Shown: in pieces, positions 1 through 7,849 of the stretch
Layout: each line of letters opens with the position of its first letter
Numbering within the stretch: the first letter of the stretch is position 1
Assembly: GCF_023715245.1 (NCBI RefSeq)
Contig: NZ_JAMBNV010000001.1
Location: forward strand, 2,108,001-2,172,000
DNA length: 64,000 bases
Origin: Sporosarcina luteola
GTDB taxonomy: Bacteria; Bacillota; Bacilli; Bacillales_A; Planococcaceae
Direction: 5' to 3'
Made by a program: the position numbers and the translations under genes
The notes under the pieces: generated by a model
Databases searched by the model: none
Told to the model about the DNA's origin: nothing
Seen by the model: the letters and a program-made list of their open reading frames with translations, nothing else

Positions 1-482
1 AACTGCCTCTGATTCAATTGAAATTGGTTGAGCGCAATGAAATCAGGATGAAAAACGTACACTACGCAATCTCCGACAGAAAACCACCATAGATAGTTAT
101 CTTTTCGAATACAGATTAGACAAGCCGTCTCGCCTTTAACCTTCTTGCATTGATCAAGAAATTTGTCACTTTGGAAGATGGATAGAAGTTTTTCTTGCAA
201 ATCGTGAAATCCCGGCTTAGCTATCAATCTTATAAGCTCATGATGAAACTCATCTAATGTACGGATGATCAGTTCGGCACTCTCAGCACTGTAATGCGCA
301 TCTAAAATCGCTGCAAATTCCCAGTTCTCTCCTACCCAAACAATGCAGCCATCTTCATTCTTATACTGTCCAGCGGAAGAATTTCCACCGGATCGTCCGA
401 CCTTCACACGATCAATCGAGCAAACATTTTTCTCGTCGATAAAATCCCTTTCACTACCAACCCAAGAAAACCTATTGCGCAT
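1..482 (-). CDS. PP2C-like protein phosphatase, N-terminal part (runs off the left edge)
   Basis: Open reading frame from an ATG at 482 to the window edge with no stop, about 160 codons visible. The translation has two PP2C/PPM-like blocks. The first is FAAILDAH at about residues 56-63, matching the metal-binding DGHGG region. The second is GETACLICI...WWFSVGDCVVYVF at about residues 117-145, matching the strand pair with the conserved GD. Family role: Mg/Mn-dependent serine/threonine phosphatase. The ATG overlaps the stop of the HIT gene by 11 bases and has GGAGAAAA about 7 bases upstream, so the two are probably translationally coupled. The C-terminal half lies outside the window, so an intact metal site cannot be confirmed. 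Confidence 0.65.
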   Translation of the reverse strand, partial: MRNRFSWVGSERDFIDEKNVCSIDRVKVGRSGGNSSAGQYKNEDGCIVWVGENWEFAAILDAHYSAESAELIIRTLDEFHHELIRLIAKPGFHDLQEKLLSIFQSDKFLDQCKKVKGETACLICIRKDNYLWWFSVGDCVVYVFHPDFIALNQFQLNQRQ

Positions 483-921
483 TGGTTTTCTCCAAGCACG
501 AGCGCACCCGTTCACACAGCGCGATTATTTCATGATTCCCCCCTATTGGTGCATCGGACCAAGCCCGGACCGACATCGGTCCCCAATATTGTTTAGGAGT
601 ACCTGGATATCGCAGAACTATATGCATATGCAAGTGAGGTACAGAATTTCCGGAGACGAGAGAGTAAATGTGCTCCGCCCCTTCAGTCACCATAAGTGCC
701 TTGCTTACTCGTGCCATCATACGCCCAAAGACAACTGCTTCTTCTTCCGTCATATCACCAAGTGTCGGGACATGCCTTTTCAGATCAATTATTAGTTGTC
801 CCAAATAACCGGGTTCTCCATTATTATCAATATGGCCAACGAATACGAAATCATCTTCATAGATGGTGATACCATCCGTTTTTAATTCTCCCAGGTGTTT
901 TTTACAAATGAAACATTCCAT
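472..921 (-). CDS. HIT family (histidine triad) protein
   Basis: 149 aa from the ATG at 921, chosen because GGGGGAT sits 6-8 bases upstream; a longer form from 936 has no such site. The histidine triad reads HLHMHIVLRYP near residue 95, the H-x-H-x-H nucleotide-hydrolase signature. The N-terminal CFIC (residues 3-6) is the Cys pair that binds zinc in some HIT proteins. The family hydrolyses dinucleoside polyphosphates or nucleoside phosphoramidates in the cytoplasm; the substrate here is not known. It lies in a minus-strand run with NUDIX hydrolases and overlaps the start of the PP2C-like gene. Confidence 0.85.
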   Translation of the reverse strand: MECFICKKHLGELKTDGITIYEDDFVFVGHIDNNGEPGYLGQLIIDLKRHVPTLGDMTEEEAVVFGRMMARVSKALMVTEGAEHIYSLVSGNSVPHLHMHIVLRYPGTPKQYWGPMSVRAWSDAPIGGNHEIIALCERVRSCLEKTNAQ

Positions 922-953
922 TTTCTTATCCCCCATAATCGTAACTAAGCACT

Positions 954-1418
954 CTATTGCACCCTCTGGATCTGATTATATTCAGTGAGAATCGGCAAAT
1001 CGGGCGGGCTTATGTTACTAGGTAAATCATATATCGAAAAGAATTGCAAAAACGATACTTCATTTTTCTCCGCCATTAATTCACCTTTATTTTTATCACA
1101 AATATATGTGGCTACAAAGTTGTACACTTCATCGCCATGTGGATAACGATAATAAAATTCCTTACCGGAATAGACGTTGAAAAAAGAAAGCTCGTTTGCA
1201 ATTAGATTCGTTTCCTCATAGAGCTCTCGCTTTGCCACATCTTCCAAGGATTCTCCGAGGTCCATAGAACCTCCCGGCAATCCCCAGCAGTTGTTATCCG
1301 TCCGTAGTTGTAAAAGGATTTGATTCTCTGAATTAACTACTATTACATTCGCCCCTACCATTATGAGTGGTCGAGATCCGACTAGTTCTCGCAATTCGCT
1401 AATATACCCCATAGCCAT
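954..1418 (-). CDS. NUDIX hydrolase
   Basis: 154 aa. The Nudix box is complete around residues 49-72: GGSMDLGES followed by the REL-x-EE helix (RELYEETNL). The N-terminal pattern MGYISELRELVGSRPLI is shared with the second NUDIX gene at 2751, so the two are probably paralogues from a local duplication. The family hydrolyses nucleoside diphosphates linked to another moiety; the substrate cannot be read from sequence. The start overlaps the stop of the ASCH-VOC gene as TAATG, which indicates translational coupling. Confidence 0.88.
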   Translation of the reverse strand: MAMGYISELRELVGSRPLIMVGANVIVVNSENQILLQLRTDNNCWGLPGGSMDLGESLEDVAKRELYEETNLIANELSFFNVYSGKEFYYRYPHGDEVYNFVATYICDKNKGELMAEKNEVSFLQFFSIYDLPSNISPPDLPILTEYNQIQRVQ

Positions 1419-2275
1419 TATCTATCCTTATTATAAGTTGGACTCAATTCACTCCATACATCAAATTGATTCCCGTCTATATCCGAAAACACAAAATTGA
1501 TACCTGCATGTCCCCGTTTTTCAATTTCTCCGACCTTCACATCGCGACCCAATAATTCTTCATGCAGCATTTTTAAAGACTCTTCCCCATCAACTTCAAA
1601 TGTTAGAGAAAACCGCTCATTCCCATATGCATCTAAAAAGTTGGCCGTCTCATTTTCTTTCGCCATAACGAGAAAGAAACTTTGATCAGCCAAATTCATG
1701 ATCACCTTGTCTTCGTCCTGATAAGTTAATTCCGCATCCAGCTTGTCTACATACCACTCAGCAGCCCGTTCAACATTAGACACAGGAATATACGAGGTCC
1801 CAACCCTTAGTAATCTACTATTCATTCGTCCGCTCTTATCATTTACGTCTACTAACTCAAATCGTTCACAGACAAGCAGTAAATCATCGGTGAACTCCAG
1901 TCCAACCTTGTCCAGTTCTCTTTTGAAGTAGCGTTCATGGATCTCCCTCCAATTCCGGTACGACCCATCTCCTTCCGCCAAAGCAAACTCTTCCGTCACT
2001 TCATTCATCGGCATGACGGATACATCTATCGTTTTAATAATTGCGACAGGCTCTTCTCGGCTATTTAGGATAATACTGTATTCCTCAATTACCGGCATTG
2101 GTTCATTCTCCAGTTCATATAATACATGCGCTGAACAAGTCGCCGTCTTCTTTCCTTCAATTACAGATTGAGCTAGCTCATCCGCCGCTTCGCCAAACTT
2201 CCACGCACTGACTAATACAGGACGTTCTTTCGTTCCCCAAAATTCATTCCAATATTCCTTTGCAGCTTGATTCAT
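1418..2275 (-). CDS. ASCH domain-VOC (glyoxalase/bleomycin resistance) fusion protein
   Basis: 285 aa. Residues 1-145 match the ASCH fold of the short bacterial RNA-binding-like family: EFWGTKERPVLVSAWKFGE, the GKKTATCSAH segment, and the GDGSYRNWREIHERYF block. After a short linker, residues 150-285 form one VOC domain with IPVSNVERAAEWYVDKLDA, FFLVMAKEN and the final strand GINFVFSDIDGNQFDVW. The two domains normally occur as separate proteins, and no stop or frame change separates them here. TAATG overlaps link it to both neighbours. Function is unknown. ASCH proteins are predicted to bind RNA or nucleosides; VOC proteins include metal-dependent lyases and antibiotic-binding proteins. Confidence 0.8.
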   Translation of the reverse strand: MNQAAKEYWNEFWGTKERPVLVSAWKFGEAADELAQSVIEGKKTATCSAHVLYELENEPMPVIEEYSIILNSREEPVAIIKTIDVSVMPMNEVTEEFALAEGDGSYRNWREIHERYFKRELDKVGLEFTDDLLLVCERFELVDVNDKSGRMNSRLLRVGTSYIPVSNVERAAEWYVDKLDAELTYQDEDKVIMNLADQSFFLVMAKENETANFLDAYGNERFSLTFEVDGEESLKMLHEELLGRDVKVGEIEKRGHAGINFVFSDIDGNQFDVWSELSPTYNKDR

Positions 2276-2730
2276 TAGTTGTCCTCCCCATTTTCTGCAA
2301 CCCTTTTCACCCGCTCCACAAAATCAACAACGACTTTATCATTTGCAAATAGTAAAAATAGCTTTACGAACCATTTCAGCGGTTTGTTTGTAGTAGTATA
2401 AATAAATCTAGTTCTTCCTTCATCAATCTTAACAAGTTCATAACCAGCTGTTATCTCGAACATACCACCGAGCGTAAAGCCGACTTTCATCTTTTTTTCA
2501 TTTGGTGTATCTAAATAATCGAGAGTTTCGACTTCATACTCCATTACTCGCTTGCCTTCTTTGTATTTCTGCAAATAAATACTCCCAACCATTCCTTCAG
2601 TAACGGTGACGGGTTCATTCGAAACAACTTGCGGCATAATCTTTTGCATGTTTTCCAGCGAGCCATCAAGGTACTTCCAAACATGATCAATCGGCGCATT
2701 AATCTCAATTTCCTTCGTCCACTGCTTCAT
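2275..2730 (-). CDS. SRPBCC (START/polyketide cyclase-like) family protein
   Basis: 151 aa. The N-terminus has the family pattern EIEINAPIDHVWKYLDGSLENM, and there is a C-terminal amphipathic helix (VKLFLLFANDKVVVDFVERVK). The fold is a helix-grip lipid or small-ligand pocket; no enzyme activity can be assigned. AAGGAGATGT lies just before the ATG. The stop overlaps the next start as TAATG, so it is probably cotranslated with the ASCH-VOC fusion. Confidence 0.75.
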   Translation of the reverse strand: MKQWTKEIEINAPIDHVWKYLDGSLENMQKIMPQVVSNEPVTVTEGMVGSIYLQKYKEGKRVMEYEVETLDYLDTPNEKKMKVGFTLGGMFEITAGYELVKIDEGRTRFIYTTTNKPLKWFVKLFLLFANDKVVVDFVERVKRVAENGEDN

Positions 2731-2750
2731 TCATACATCTCCTTTATACT

Positions 2751-3227
2751 TTAGTTAACTGCAGTCAAAAATGAATAATGCTTTGATAAAAATTCATCCA
2801 ATATGTCCTTATGACTTGTAACGATGGTGTCGGGCAACTCATGAGGATGAAAATAGTTGAATGTAATGGACTCAACCTGATCGACCACTAAATCCCCTAT
2901 TGCATTTTCTGCATAATAAGCGGTTGTCACGACATAAAATTCATCCCCGTTTGCTGCTCGAATAAAATGTTCAGGGCCAGAGTAAACATTGATTAATGTC
3001 AGTTCATCCACTTGCAGTCTAGTCTCCTCAAAAAGTTCACGCCTCGCCACGTCCTCCGTAGACTCACCTAATTCCATTAGCCCGCCTGGAATTCCCCAAG
3101 CTCCCTCCGGAAACTTCCGCTGTTGCAGCAATAACCGACCCTCTTCATCAATAACAATTACAACCGAACCGACGAATATCAATGGCCGGTGTCCAACTAA
3201 CTTCCGCAATTCTTCAATATAGCCCAT
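2751..3227 (-). CDS. NUDIX hydrolase (paralogue of the gene at 954-1418)
   Basis: 158 aa from ATG 3227, which has GGGGGC about 6 bases upstream; TTG 3233 is the alternative. The Nudix box GGLMELGES...RELFEETRL is intact near residues 48-71. The N-terminal MGYIEELRKLVGHRPLIFVG is clearly related to the other NUDIX protein in this run. Substrate unknown. The adjacent genes on the same strand and spacing of 10-20 bases suggest one transcript with the beta-clamp paralogue upstream. Confidence 0.87.
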   Translation of the reverse strand: MGYIEELRKLVGHRPLIFVGSVVIVIDEEGRLLLQQRKFPEGAWGIPGGLMELGESTEDVARRELFEETRLQVDELTLINVYSGPEHFIRAANGDEFYVVTTAYYAENAIGDLVVDQVESITFNYFHPHELPDTIVTSHKDILDEFLSKHYSFLTAVN

Positions 3228-3243
3228 GTCCAAGCCCCCTGTA

Positions 3244-4374
3244 TTATGTTCGCAGCGGTGAAATCAATTGCATATATGATGCATCATTTTCCGGCTGAAT
3301 GACCGCCGGTTTCATCACTCCGCAAAAACTGATTGTCACCTGTTCTTCCTGTATCCCTTTTATGGCTTCAAGAAAAAACCGACCGTCAAAAGTCATATCA
3401 ATTGTCGGTACTCCATCCAAATTGCTAATTCTTTGTTGCTCTTCAATCACTCCGATTCCTGCCGAGTTTGTTGATATTTTTAAAATACCATTGTCGATCA
3501 GAGCCAAGTGTACATTGTTATGCTTCCATTCTTCGGAGAAAACGCAAGCACGGTCTATCCCTGCTATCAATGTTTTCGTTTTCATCGTGATCTGTGTCAC
3601 AAAATCTGTCGGGATTAATGATTGGGTGTTCGGATAGTTCCCTTCAATTAATACGGAATACAAAACCGTGTTTTCTGTGGAAAACACAATCATATGATTC
3701 GCTATCGAAATATGTACAGTGGCAAGGCTGGATCCTTTCAACTGTAGAATTTCAATCAAGCTTTTACTTGGAACAACGATTGAATGAACTCCTTCGGGAA
3801 AAGTGATTGGTATTTCTTTTCGCGATAGGCGGTGGGAGTCAGTTGCGGTGCAAATAAGTTTGTTCTTTTCAAACCGCATCTCAACACCTGTAAGCACCGG
3901 CTTCGTTTCACTTTTAGAGACAGCAAATATCGTTTGCTTGATCACTTCTTTTAATGAAGTAATAGCAACATCACCATAGTGAAGGATTTTGATCTCCGGC
4001 AGTTTTGGATAATCGGCTGCACGTAATCCATTCAGTCTCGTTACAATATCACCGGACCTGATGAGTACTGATTCCATATTACTAGACGATATTTCTATGT
4101 CGTCTGGCATTTTCTTTAAGAGGTTCAAAAAGTGCTTGGACAATACGACTACACTTCCTACTTCATGAACTTCAACGACAGTTTCCTCATTTATGTGAAA
4201 CGGGATTTTCTTTTCAATGAATAATTCCGAATTGCCGCCTGTTAGCACTATCCCGTCTAGCGTTGCTTCGATTTTAATTCCAGACAGGATTGGAAGCAGA
4301 CTTTTACTCGAACATATTTTATGTAGCTCTGACACGATTGCTGTAAACAATGAATTCTTTATAGTGAATTTCAT
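3244..4374 (-). CDS. DNA polymerase III beta subunit-like sliding clamp (DnaN paralogue)
   Basis: 376 aa, close to the usual length of bacterial beta clamps. It starts MKFTIKNSLFTAIVSELHK and keeps LPILSGIKI, NGLRAADYPKLPEI, the central TDSHRLSRKEIP segment and the C-terminal QLISPLRT that corresponds to the canonical QLILPVRTY end. All three clamp domains therefore appear present, without the final Tyr. It is not in a dnaA-dnaN-recF context but among NUDIX, nucleotidyltransferase and TPR genes, so it is probably an additional clamp rather than the replicative one. AAGGGGAG precedes the ATG. Confidence 0.85.
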   Translation of the reverse strand: MKFTIKNSLFTAIVSELHKICSSKSLLPILSGIKIEATLDGIVLTGGNSELFIEKKIPFHINEETVVEVHEVGSVVVLSKHFLNLLKKMPDDIEISSSNMESVLIRSGDIVTRLNGLRAADYPKLPEIKILHYGDVAITSLKEVIKQTIFAVSKSETKPVLTGVEMRFEKNKLICTATDSHRLSRKEIPITFPEGVHSIVVPSKSLIEILQLKGSSLATVHISIANHMIVFSTENTVLYSVLIEGNYPNTQSLIPTDFVTQITMKTKTLIAGIDRACVFSEEWKHNNVHLALIDNGILKISTNSAGIGVIEEQQRISNLDGVPTIDMTFDGRFFLEAIKGIQEEQVTISFCGVMKPAVIQPENDASYMQLISPLRT

Positions 4375-4389
4375 GGAATACTCCCCTTA

Positions 4390-4962
4390 CTACTTTTCCA
4401 TTTGTAATAGTTCAACCTTATGCCATACCGACTGCCAATTCTTCTTTCGAATTCGGTGATGATAATATTCCATCTGCTCTTTTGTTTCACTAAAGTATGG
4501 TGTTGGCCGTATGTGGAAGTTGACGACATCTTCAATTCCATGCGGTGCAGTCAGCACTACCCTTCCGTCTTCATCGAGTTGCACGCCTAATGCAGTGGCT
4601 GTTTCAGGGAACTTGGCTATTGCTTCGGTGGATGACGAATAGGGATAATCATTGTTCACAGTATGCATTCTGGCTTGGTTTTTCACAGACCACGGAATAC
4701 CAGGATGATGTTGTTTTAATCTATTTTCATAACGTTTTTCTATTGCTTCATTTACATTAGATCCATCAAAATAAATTACATCAATATCTGGCAAAAGTGT
4801 TCTTTCATTGAATTCATGAAGCACATCCCAGATTTTCGATCGCACGAAACCCGCACACACCCACCAATCGGGTAAATTCAAAGACTGCGCACTCCGTAAA
4901 ATATCCATCATCCATTTGTCTTCCTGAATAATACGGATGATGCCATCATTAGTCTGAATCAT
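4390..4962 (-). CDS. Nucleotidyltransferase family protein (NTP_transf_6-like)
   Basis: 190 aa from the ATG at 4962, which lies 4 bases after the stop of the DUF2087 gene; an upstream ATG at 5010 would overlap that gene by 44 bases. Motifs are DWWVCAGFVRSKIWDVLH, the metal-binding-like LPDIDVIYFD, and a distal region with PHGIEDVVNFHIRPTPYF. This matches the small nucleotidyltransferase family often named COG3575. Its substrate is unknown. It overlaps no neighbour but is tightly packed with the clamp paralogue and DUF2087. Confidence 0.75.
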   Translation of the reverse strand: MIQTNDGIIRIIQEDKWMMDILRSAQSLNLPDWWVCAGFVRSKIWDVLHEFNERTLLPDIDVIYFDGSNVNEAIEKRYENRLKQHHPGIPWSVKNQARMHTVNNDYPYSSSTEAIAKFPETATALGVQLDEDGRVVLTAPHGIEDVVNFHIRPTPYFSETKEQMEYYHHRIRKKNWQSVWHKVELLQMEK

Positions 4963-4966
4963 TCTA

Positions 4967-5281
4967 TTATCCGGCTTCCTTATTTCCAATCCAATACTCC
5001 TTCCCATCATCGCTACGATTCATGAAGCCATAGTCGATGAAAAAACGTCGAATGGTCGCAAAATCAGGATGAATCTCTTTAAGAATCGCGTTTATTTCTT
5101 TTTCCAAATAAACTTTTCCAACTTCAAACCGCTTAATTATTTCTTGGGCAATGATGTACTTCCTTTTGTCTCTGCTTGGAAACGTTTCAAGCGGACCGCC
5201 CAATCCTTTTCTAAAATAATTTCTCAACACTTTTTCTCGTTCTATCTCTGTAACTTGAAATCTCTTTTCCAATGTAATCAT
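4967..5281 (-). CDS. DUF2087 domain-containing protein
   Basis: 104 aa with the DUF2087 pattern: EKVLRNYFRKGLGGPLETFPSRDKRK, YIIAQEIIKRFEVGKVYLEKEINAILKEIHPDFATIRRFFIDYGFMNR and a final aromatic turn. The domain usually occurs alone or at the C-terminus of helix-turn-helix regulators, and its winged-helix-like pattern suggests nucleic-acid binding. The ATG lies directly against AAAAAGGA, so initiation at the TTG three codons later (5272) is also possible. Confidence 0.78.
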   Translation of the reverse strand: MITLEKRFQVTEIEREKVLRNYFRKGLGGPLETFPSRDKRKYIIAQEIIKRFEVGKVYLEKEINAILKEIHPDFATIRRFFIDYGFMNRSDDGKEYWIGNKEAG

Positions 5282-5299
5282 TCCTTTTTATTTGAATAT

Positions 5300-5779
5300 C
5301 TACCATGTCTTATCAAGCTTGTCCGCATAGAAACCAATCGCCCTATTGTAAGAGGCGATGTCCGGATCGTTTGAAGTGTGGACAAGGCAAGTGAGCAGAA
5401 TCTCCATTGCTTTTACATGTTCTCCTACGTTATATAAGGTCATTGCATAGAACGTCTTCAACGCATTGTTTTCAGGAAAACGCGCAAGTCCCCTTTCAAA
5501 GACAGCCCTTGATTTTTTATAACTCCCCAATATCCGATATGTACTGCCAAGTCCGATAATTGCACCTAAGGCATCTTCGTCGTTCAACCCCAATTGAAGC
5601 GCTTTTTCATAATAGGGAACAGCTTCTGCTTCCTTTCCCAAGACGTCAAAACTCCATGCACATTGGTAGTTGATCTCGGCACTTTTCGGATCGTCTTTTG
5701 CCATTGTCTGTAGTATTTCATTCGATTCAGTGAGTTTTCCTTCACTTCTCATTAAAATAGCTTTGTTAACTTTCTCCAT
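5300..5779 (-). CDS. Tetratricopeptide repeat protein
   Basis: 159 aa made of TPR-like helical hairpins: ESNEILQTMAKDDPKSAEINYQCAW, AVPYYEKALQLGLNDEDALGAIIGLGSTYRILG and KSRAVFERGLARFPENNALKTFYAMTLYNVGE. There is no signal peptide or membrane segment, so it is a cytoplasmic protein-protein interaction module of the kind often called tetratricopeptide repeat protein in Bacillus relatives. The partner is unknown. AAAGGGAATGAAAG precedes the ATG. Confidence 0.82.
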   Translation of the reverse strand: MEKVNKAILMRSEGKLTESNEILQTMAKDDPKSAEINYQCAWSFDVLGKEAEAVPYYEKALQLGLNDEDALGAIIGLGSTYRILGSYKKSRAVFERGLARFPENNALKTFYAMTLYNVGEHVKAMEILLTCLVHTSNDPDIASYNRAIGFYADKLDKTW

Positions 5780-5794
5780 CTTTCATTCCCTTTC

Positions 5795-6163
5795 TTATCC
5801 TTCAATCATTGCTAAATAAGGAATTTCCTCGCCATTAATAATTACAATATAGACTGGTGTATTTGTTTCATAGATAACGGTACCAATAGGAAGCTTATTT
5901 GCAGTTCCATTTCGGAATCCGAAAGCCTTCTTTTTCTGTTTTTTTATCTCTAGTACCTGCTCACCAATTGTATAATCCAACTCGAGCACCCATTCGACTC
6001 CTTCAACATTGGAATAAACAATTCCTTCATACATAAAAATATCGGCATTGTCATGAGATAGAAAATCCTTCGGTGTCGGATTTCCCTTGTAGGCCTCTTG
6101 TATGCTGGAGCAGCCAGTTAGGCTAAGAAATACAAAAATGGTTATGAGCAAAAGTCGGTTCAA
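5795..6163 (-). CDS. Small lipoprotein of unknown function
   Basis: 122 aa starting at TTG 6163 with GGAGGGCTAAGTA upstream. A lipoprotein signal peptide is clear: MNRLLLITIFVFLSLTGCSS, with the lipobox LTGC and predicted lipidated Cys18. The mature part is small and polar, with two short hydrophobic strands (GTVIYETNTPVYIVIING). I recognise no domain. It sits 4 bases from the DUF402 gene stop, so is probably cotranscribed. Confidence 0.72.
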   Translation of the reverse strand: MNRLLLITIFVFLSLTGCSSIQEAYKGNPTPKDFLSHDNADIFMYEGIVYSNVEGVEWVLELDYTIGEQVLEIKKQKKKAFGFRNGTANKLPIGTVIYETNTPVYIVIINGEEIPYLAMIEG

Positions 6164-6166
6164 TAC

Positions 6167-6721
6167 TTAGCCCTCCAATGCATTGCTAGTAGAAATATCA
6201 TCGAAGTGAACTTTTGATAGTTCAAGAAGATTGAAGCTGTTTTCAGCTACCAACTTTTTAATGCGATCAAACTCTGTCCACGCAAGTGCAAATCCGGCCT
6301 CTGATATGACTTCGCTGTTGAGCGCTTCTTCTAATTCGTCAATATCTTTCTCTATTATTTCCCCATTTGGCAGTACGATCAGATCCAAAAACAAATCATC
6401 CATCCATGGACCATTCGTGAGACAATAGCCATTCTCTCTGCAAATATCGATATACCATTGGACAACTTGTCTGGTTGAATCAAAAACCGTCGTCATGGAA
6501 AAATGCTTTCCATCCGGAAAATGCTGCAGCCAACTGTATCCCTTATCCGCGATGCAGACTTCCCTTCCCTTATATGTCATGTACAGTGGCGCAGCTACAT
6601 TATTCATTTCTAGCAGAGTGACATATCCTGTGAATTGCGGTGTGGAAATATATTTTTCTGCATATCCTTTCTCCACAATCCGCTTCCAATCATACCGACT
6701 GCCGTATTTACGTTTTAGCAT
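6167..6721 (-). CDS. DUF402 domain-containing protein
   Basis: 184 aa. The DUF402 core is visible: VCIADKGYSWLQHFPDGKHFSMTTVFD, VVQWYIDICRENGY and the conserved acidic block WMDDLFLDLIVLPNGEIIEKDIDELEEAL. DUF402 includes nucleoside tri/diphosphate phosphatases of the Ntdp type and the FAU-1 RNA-associated family; the acidic residues would bind metal. GGAGAGTG precedes the ATG. The specific reaction is not shown by sequence. Confidence 0.8.
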   Translation of the reverse strand: MLKRKYGSRYDWKRIVEKGYAEKYISTPQFTGYVTLLEMNNVAAPLYMTYKGREVCIADKGYSWLQHFPDGKHFSMTTVFDSTRQVVQWYIDICRENGYCLTNGPWMDDLFLDLIVLPNGEIIEKDIDELEEALNSEVISEAGFALAWTEFDRIKKLVAENSFNLLELSKVHFDDISTSNALEG

Positions 6722-6738
6722 TTGCTACACTCTCCGTT

Positions 6739-7281
6739 CTACCTGGGCCTTGCGCTATAGGGTATGAGCTGGCCGACAATACTTTCATCACCCATACTCA
6801 TTATTTGTTGAATGACACCGTATGAAATTTCATCATTTGTCAGCCATCTGGATGTTTCCCCTTCGATAACAAAGCCTAAGAACACTTTTTCATATGTGCA
6901 ATTTGTAGGGGTATGGATTTCCTCATCTTCAAAATAGCGCCGACTTCCTTTTACATGAATGAAGCGGAACGATGTCGCTTGATCATTCATTTCGCATATC
7001 TGTTCAAGCGCTCGGTAATTAGGTGTCCAGCTTACAATCAAATCAAATGGTCCTCGGTCGGCAATTGCTTCTCCGACTTCTGTGTATAGATCTTCTGAGT
7101 GATAGTCAACTTGGATTGGAAAAATCGATTCAGGAGGACTATCTGCTTTCAATCGTTTAAACTTTGTATCTGTTCGACCAATGACAGAAACTGAATACCC
7201 TTCCTTTGCTAAGAAGATGGATACACCCGCGAGCATACCTGTTCCACCAATGACGAGTGCGTGAGTATATTTCTTTTTCAA
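6739..7281 (-). CDS. Rossmann-fold short-chain dehydrogenase-like protein
   Basis: 180 aa from TTG 7281. The N-terminal HALVIGGTGMLAGVSIFLAKEGYSVSVIGR is a dinucleotide-binding motif of the extended/atypical SDR type. The usual Tyr-x3-Lys catalytic pair is not evident, so it may be a small atypical SDR or a nucleotide-binding protein without redox activity. The start overlaps the NUDIX stop as TTGA, indicating coupling. Confidence 0.72.
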   Translation of the reverse strand: MKKKYTHALVIGGTGMLAGVSIFLAKEGYSVSVIGRTDTKFKRLKADSPPESIFPIQVDYHSEDLYTEVGEAIADRGPFDLIVSWTPNYRALEQICEMNDQATSFRFIHVKGSRRYFEDEEIHTPTNCTYEKVFLGFVIEGETSRWLTNDEISYGVIQQIMSMGDESIVGQLIPYSARPR

Positions 7282-7835
7282 TCTTTATCCCTACCATTTC
7301 TAATAAATTCTTTTGCTAACTGGTAGGCGGTTACTGTAAACAACTGTGTGATTTCCTTGTTTCGAATCATTTCTCCTATGCTAGCAAATGGGAAATGTTT
7401 TACTTCCAGAACTTCCGTTTCATCCAACACTTGTTCATATGTACGTTTTGCGCCAAGCATTAAAAAAGTTATGACCTTATTCGTCTGTGTTGCGGGATTG
7501 ACCATGAACTCCCCTAAAGGAATCAGCTTTTGCTCCGAAACATATCCAGTCTCTTCACGCACTTCACGTCGAATTGCATCCTCATACGTTTCGCCTTCCT
7601 CAACTTTCCCTGCAGGTATTTCTAAATAAAAATCGTTTCCAGGATGGCGATATTGCTGTACAAGAACGATTTCTTCTTCTTCCGTCAATACGATTGCGTT
7701 CGCCCAGTCGGCATACTCATTCACGTAATAATTTTCAATAACCGTTCCGTCTGGCATTTGACAAGTGTCGTTCCTCAAATTTCCGAACGGCGATTTATAT
7801 GTATATTCGCTGTTCAATACTTTCCATTTCCCCAA
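7278..7835 (-). CDS. NUDIX hydrolase, ADP-ribose pyrophosphatase-like
   Basis: 185 aa from TTG 7835, chosen because GGAGGG lies 7 bases upstream and the protein then begins LGKWKVLNSEYTYKSPFGN, the usual start of this subfamily; GTG 7850 would place the site inside the gene. The box AGKVEEGETYEDAI...REVREETGY is intact, and YRHPGNDFYLEIPAGK precedes it as in ADP-ribose pyrophosphatases. GEFMVNPATQTNKVITFLM follows, also typical. It probably hydrolyses ADP-ribose or a similar sugar nucleotide. Confidence 0.87.
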   Translation of the reverse strand: MGKWKVLNSEYTYKSPFGNLRNDTCQMPDGTVIENYYVNEYADWANAIVLTEEEEIVLVQQYRHPGNDFYLEIPAGKVEEGETYEDAIRREVREETGYVSEQKLIPLGEFMVNPATQTNKVITFLMLGAKRTYEQVLDETEVLEVKHFPFASIGEMIRNKEITQLFTVTAYQLAKEFIRNGRDKD

Positions 7836-7849
7836 CTGTTTTCCCTCCA

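Noticed and set aside
343..795. 150-codon plus-strand ORF over the PP2C and HIT genes
   Set aside because: Shadow of two well-supported minus-strand genes.
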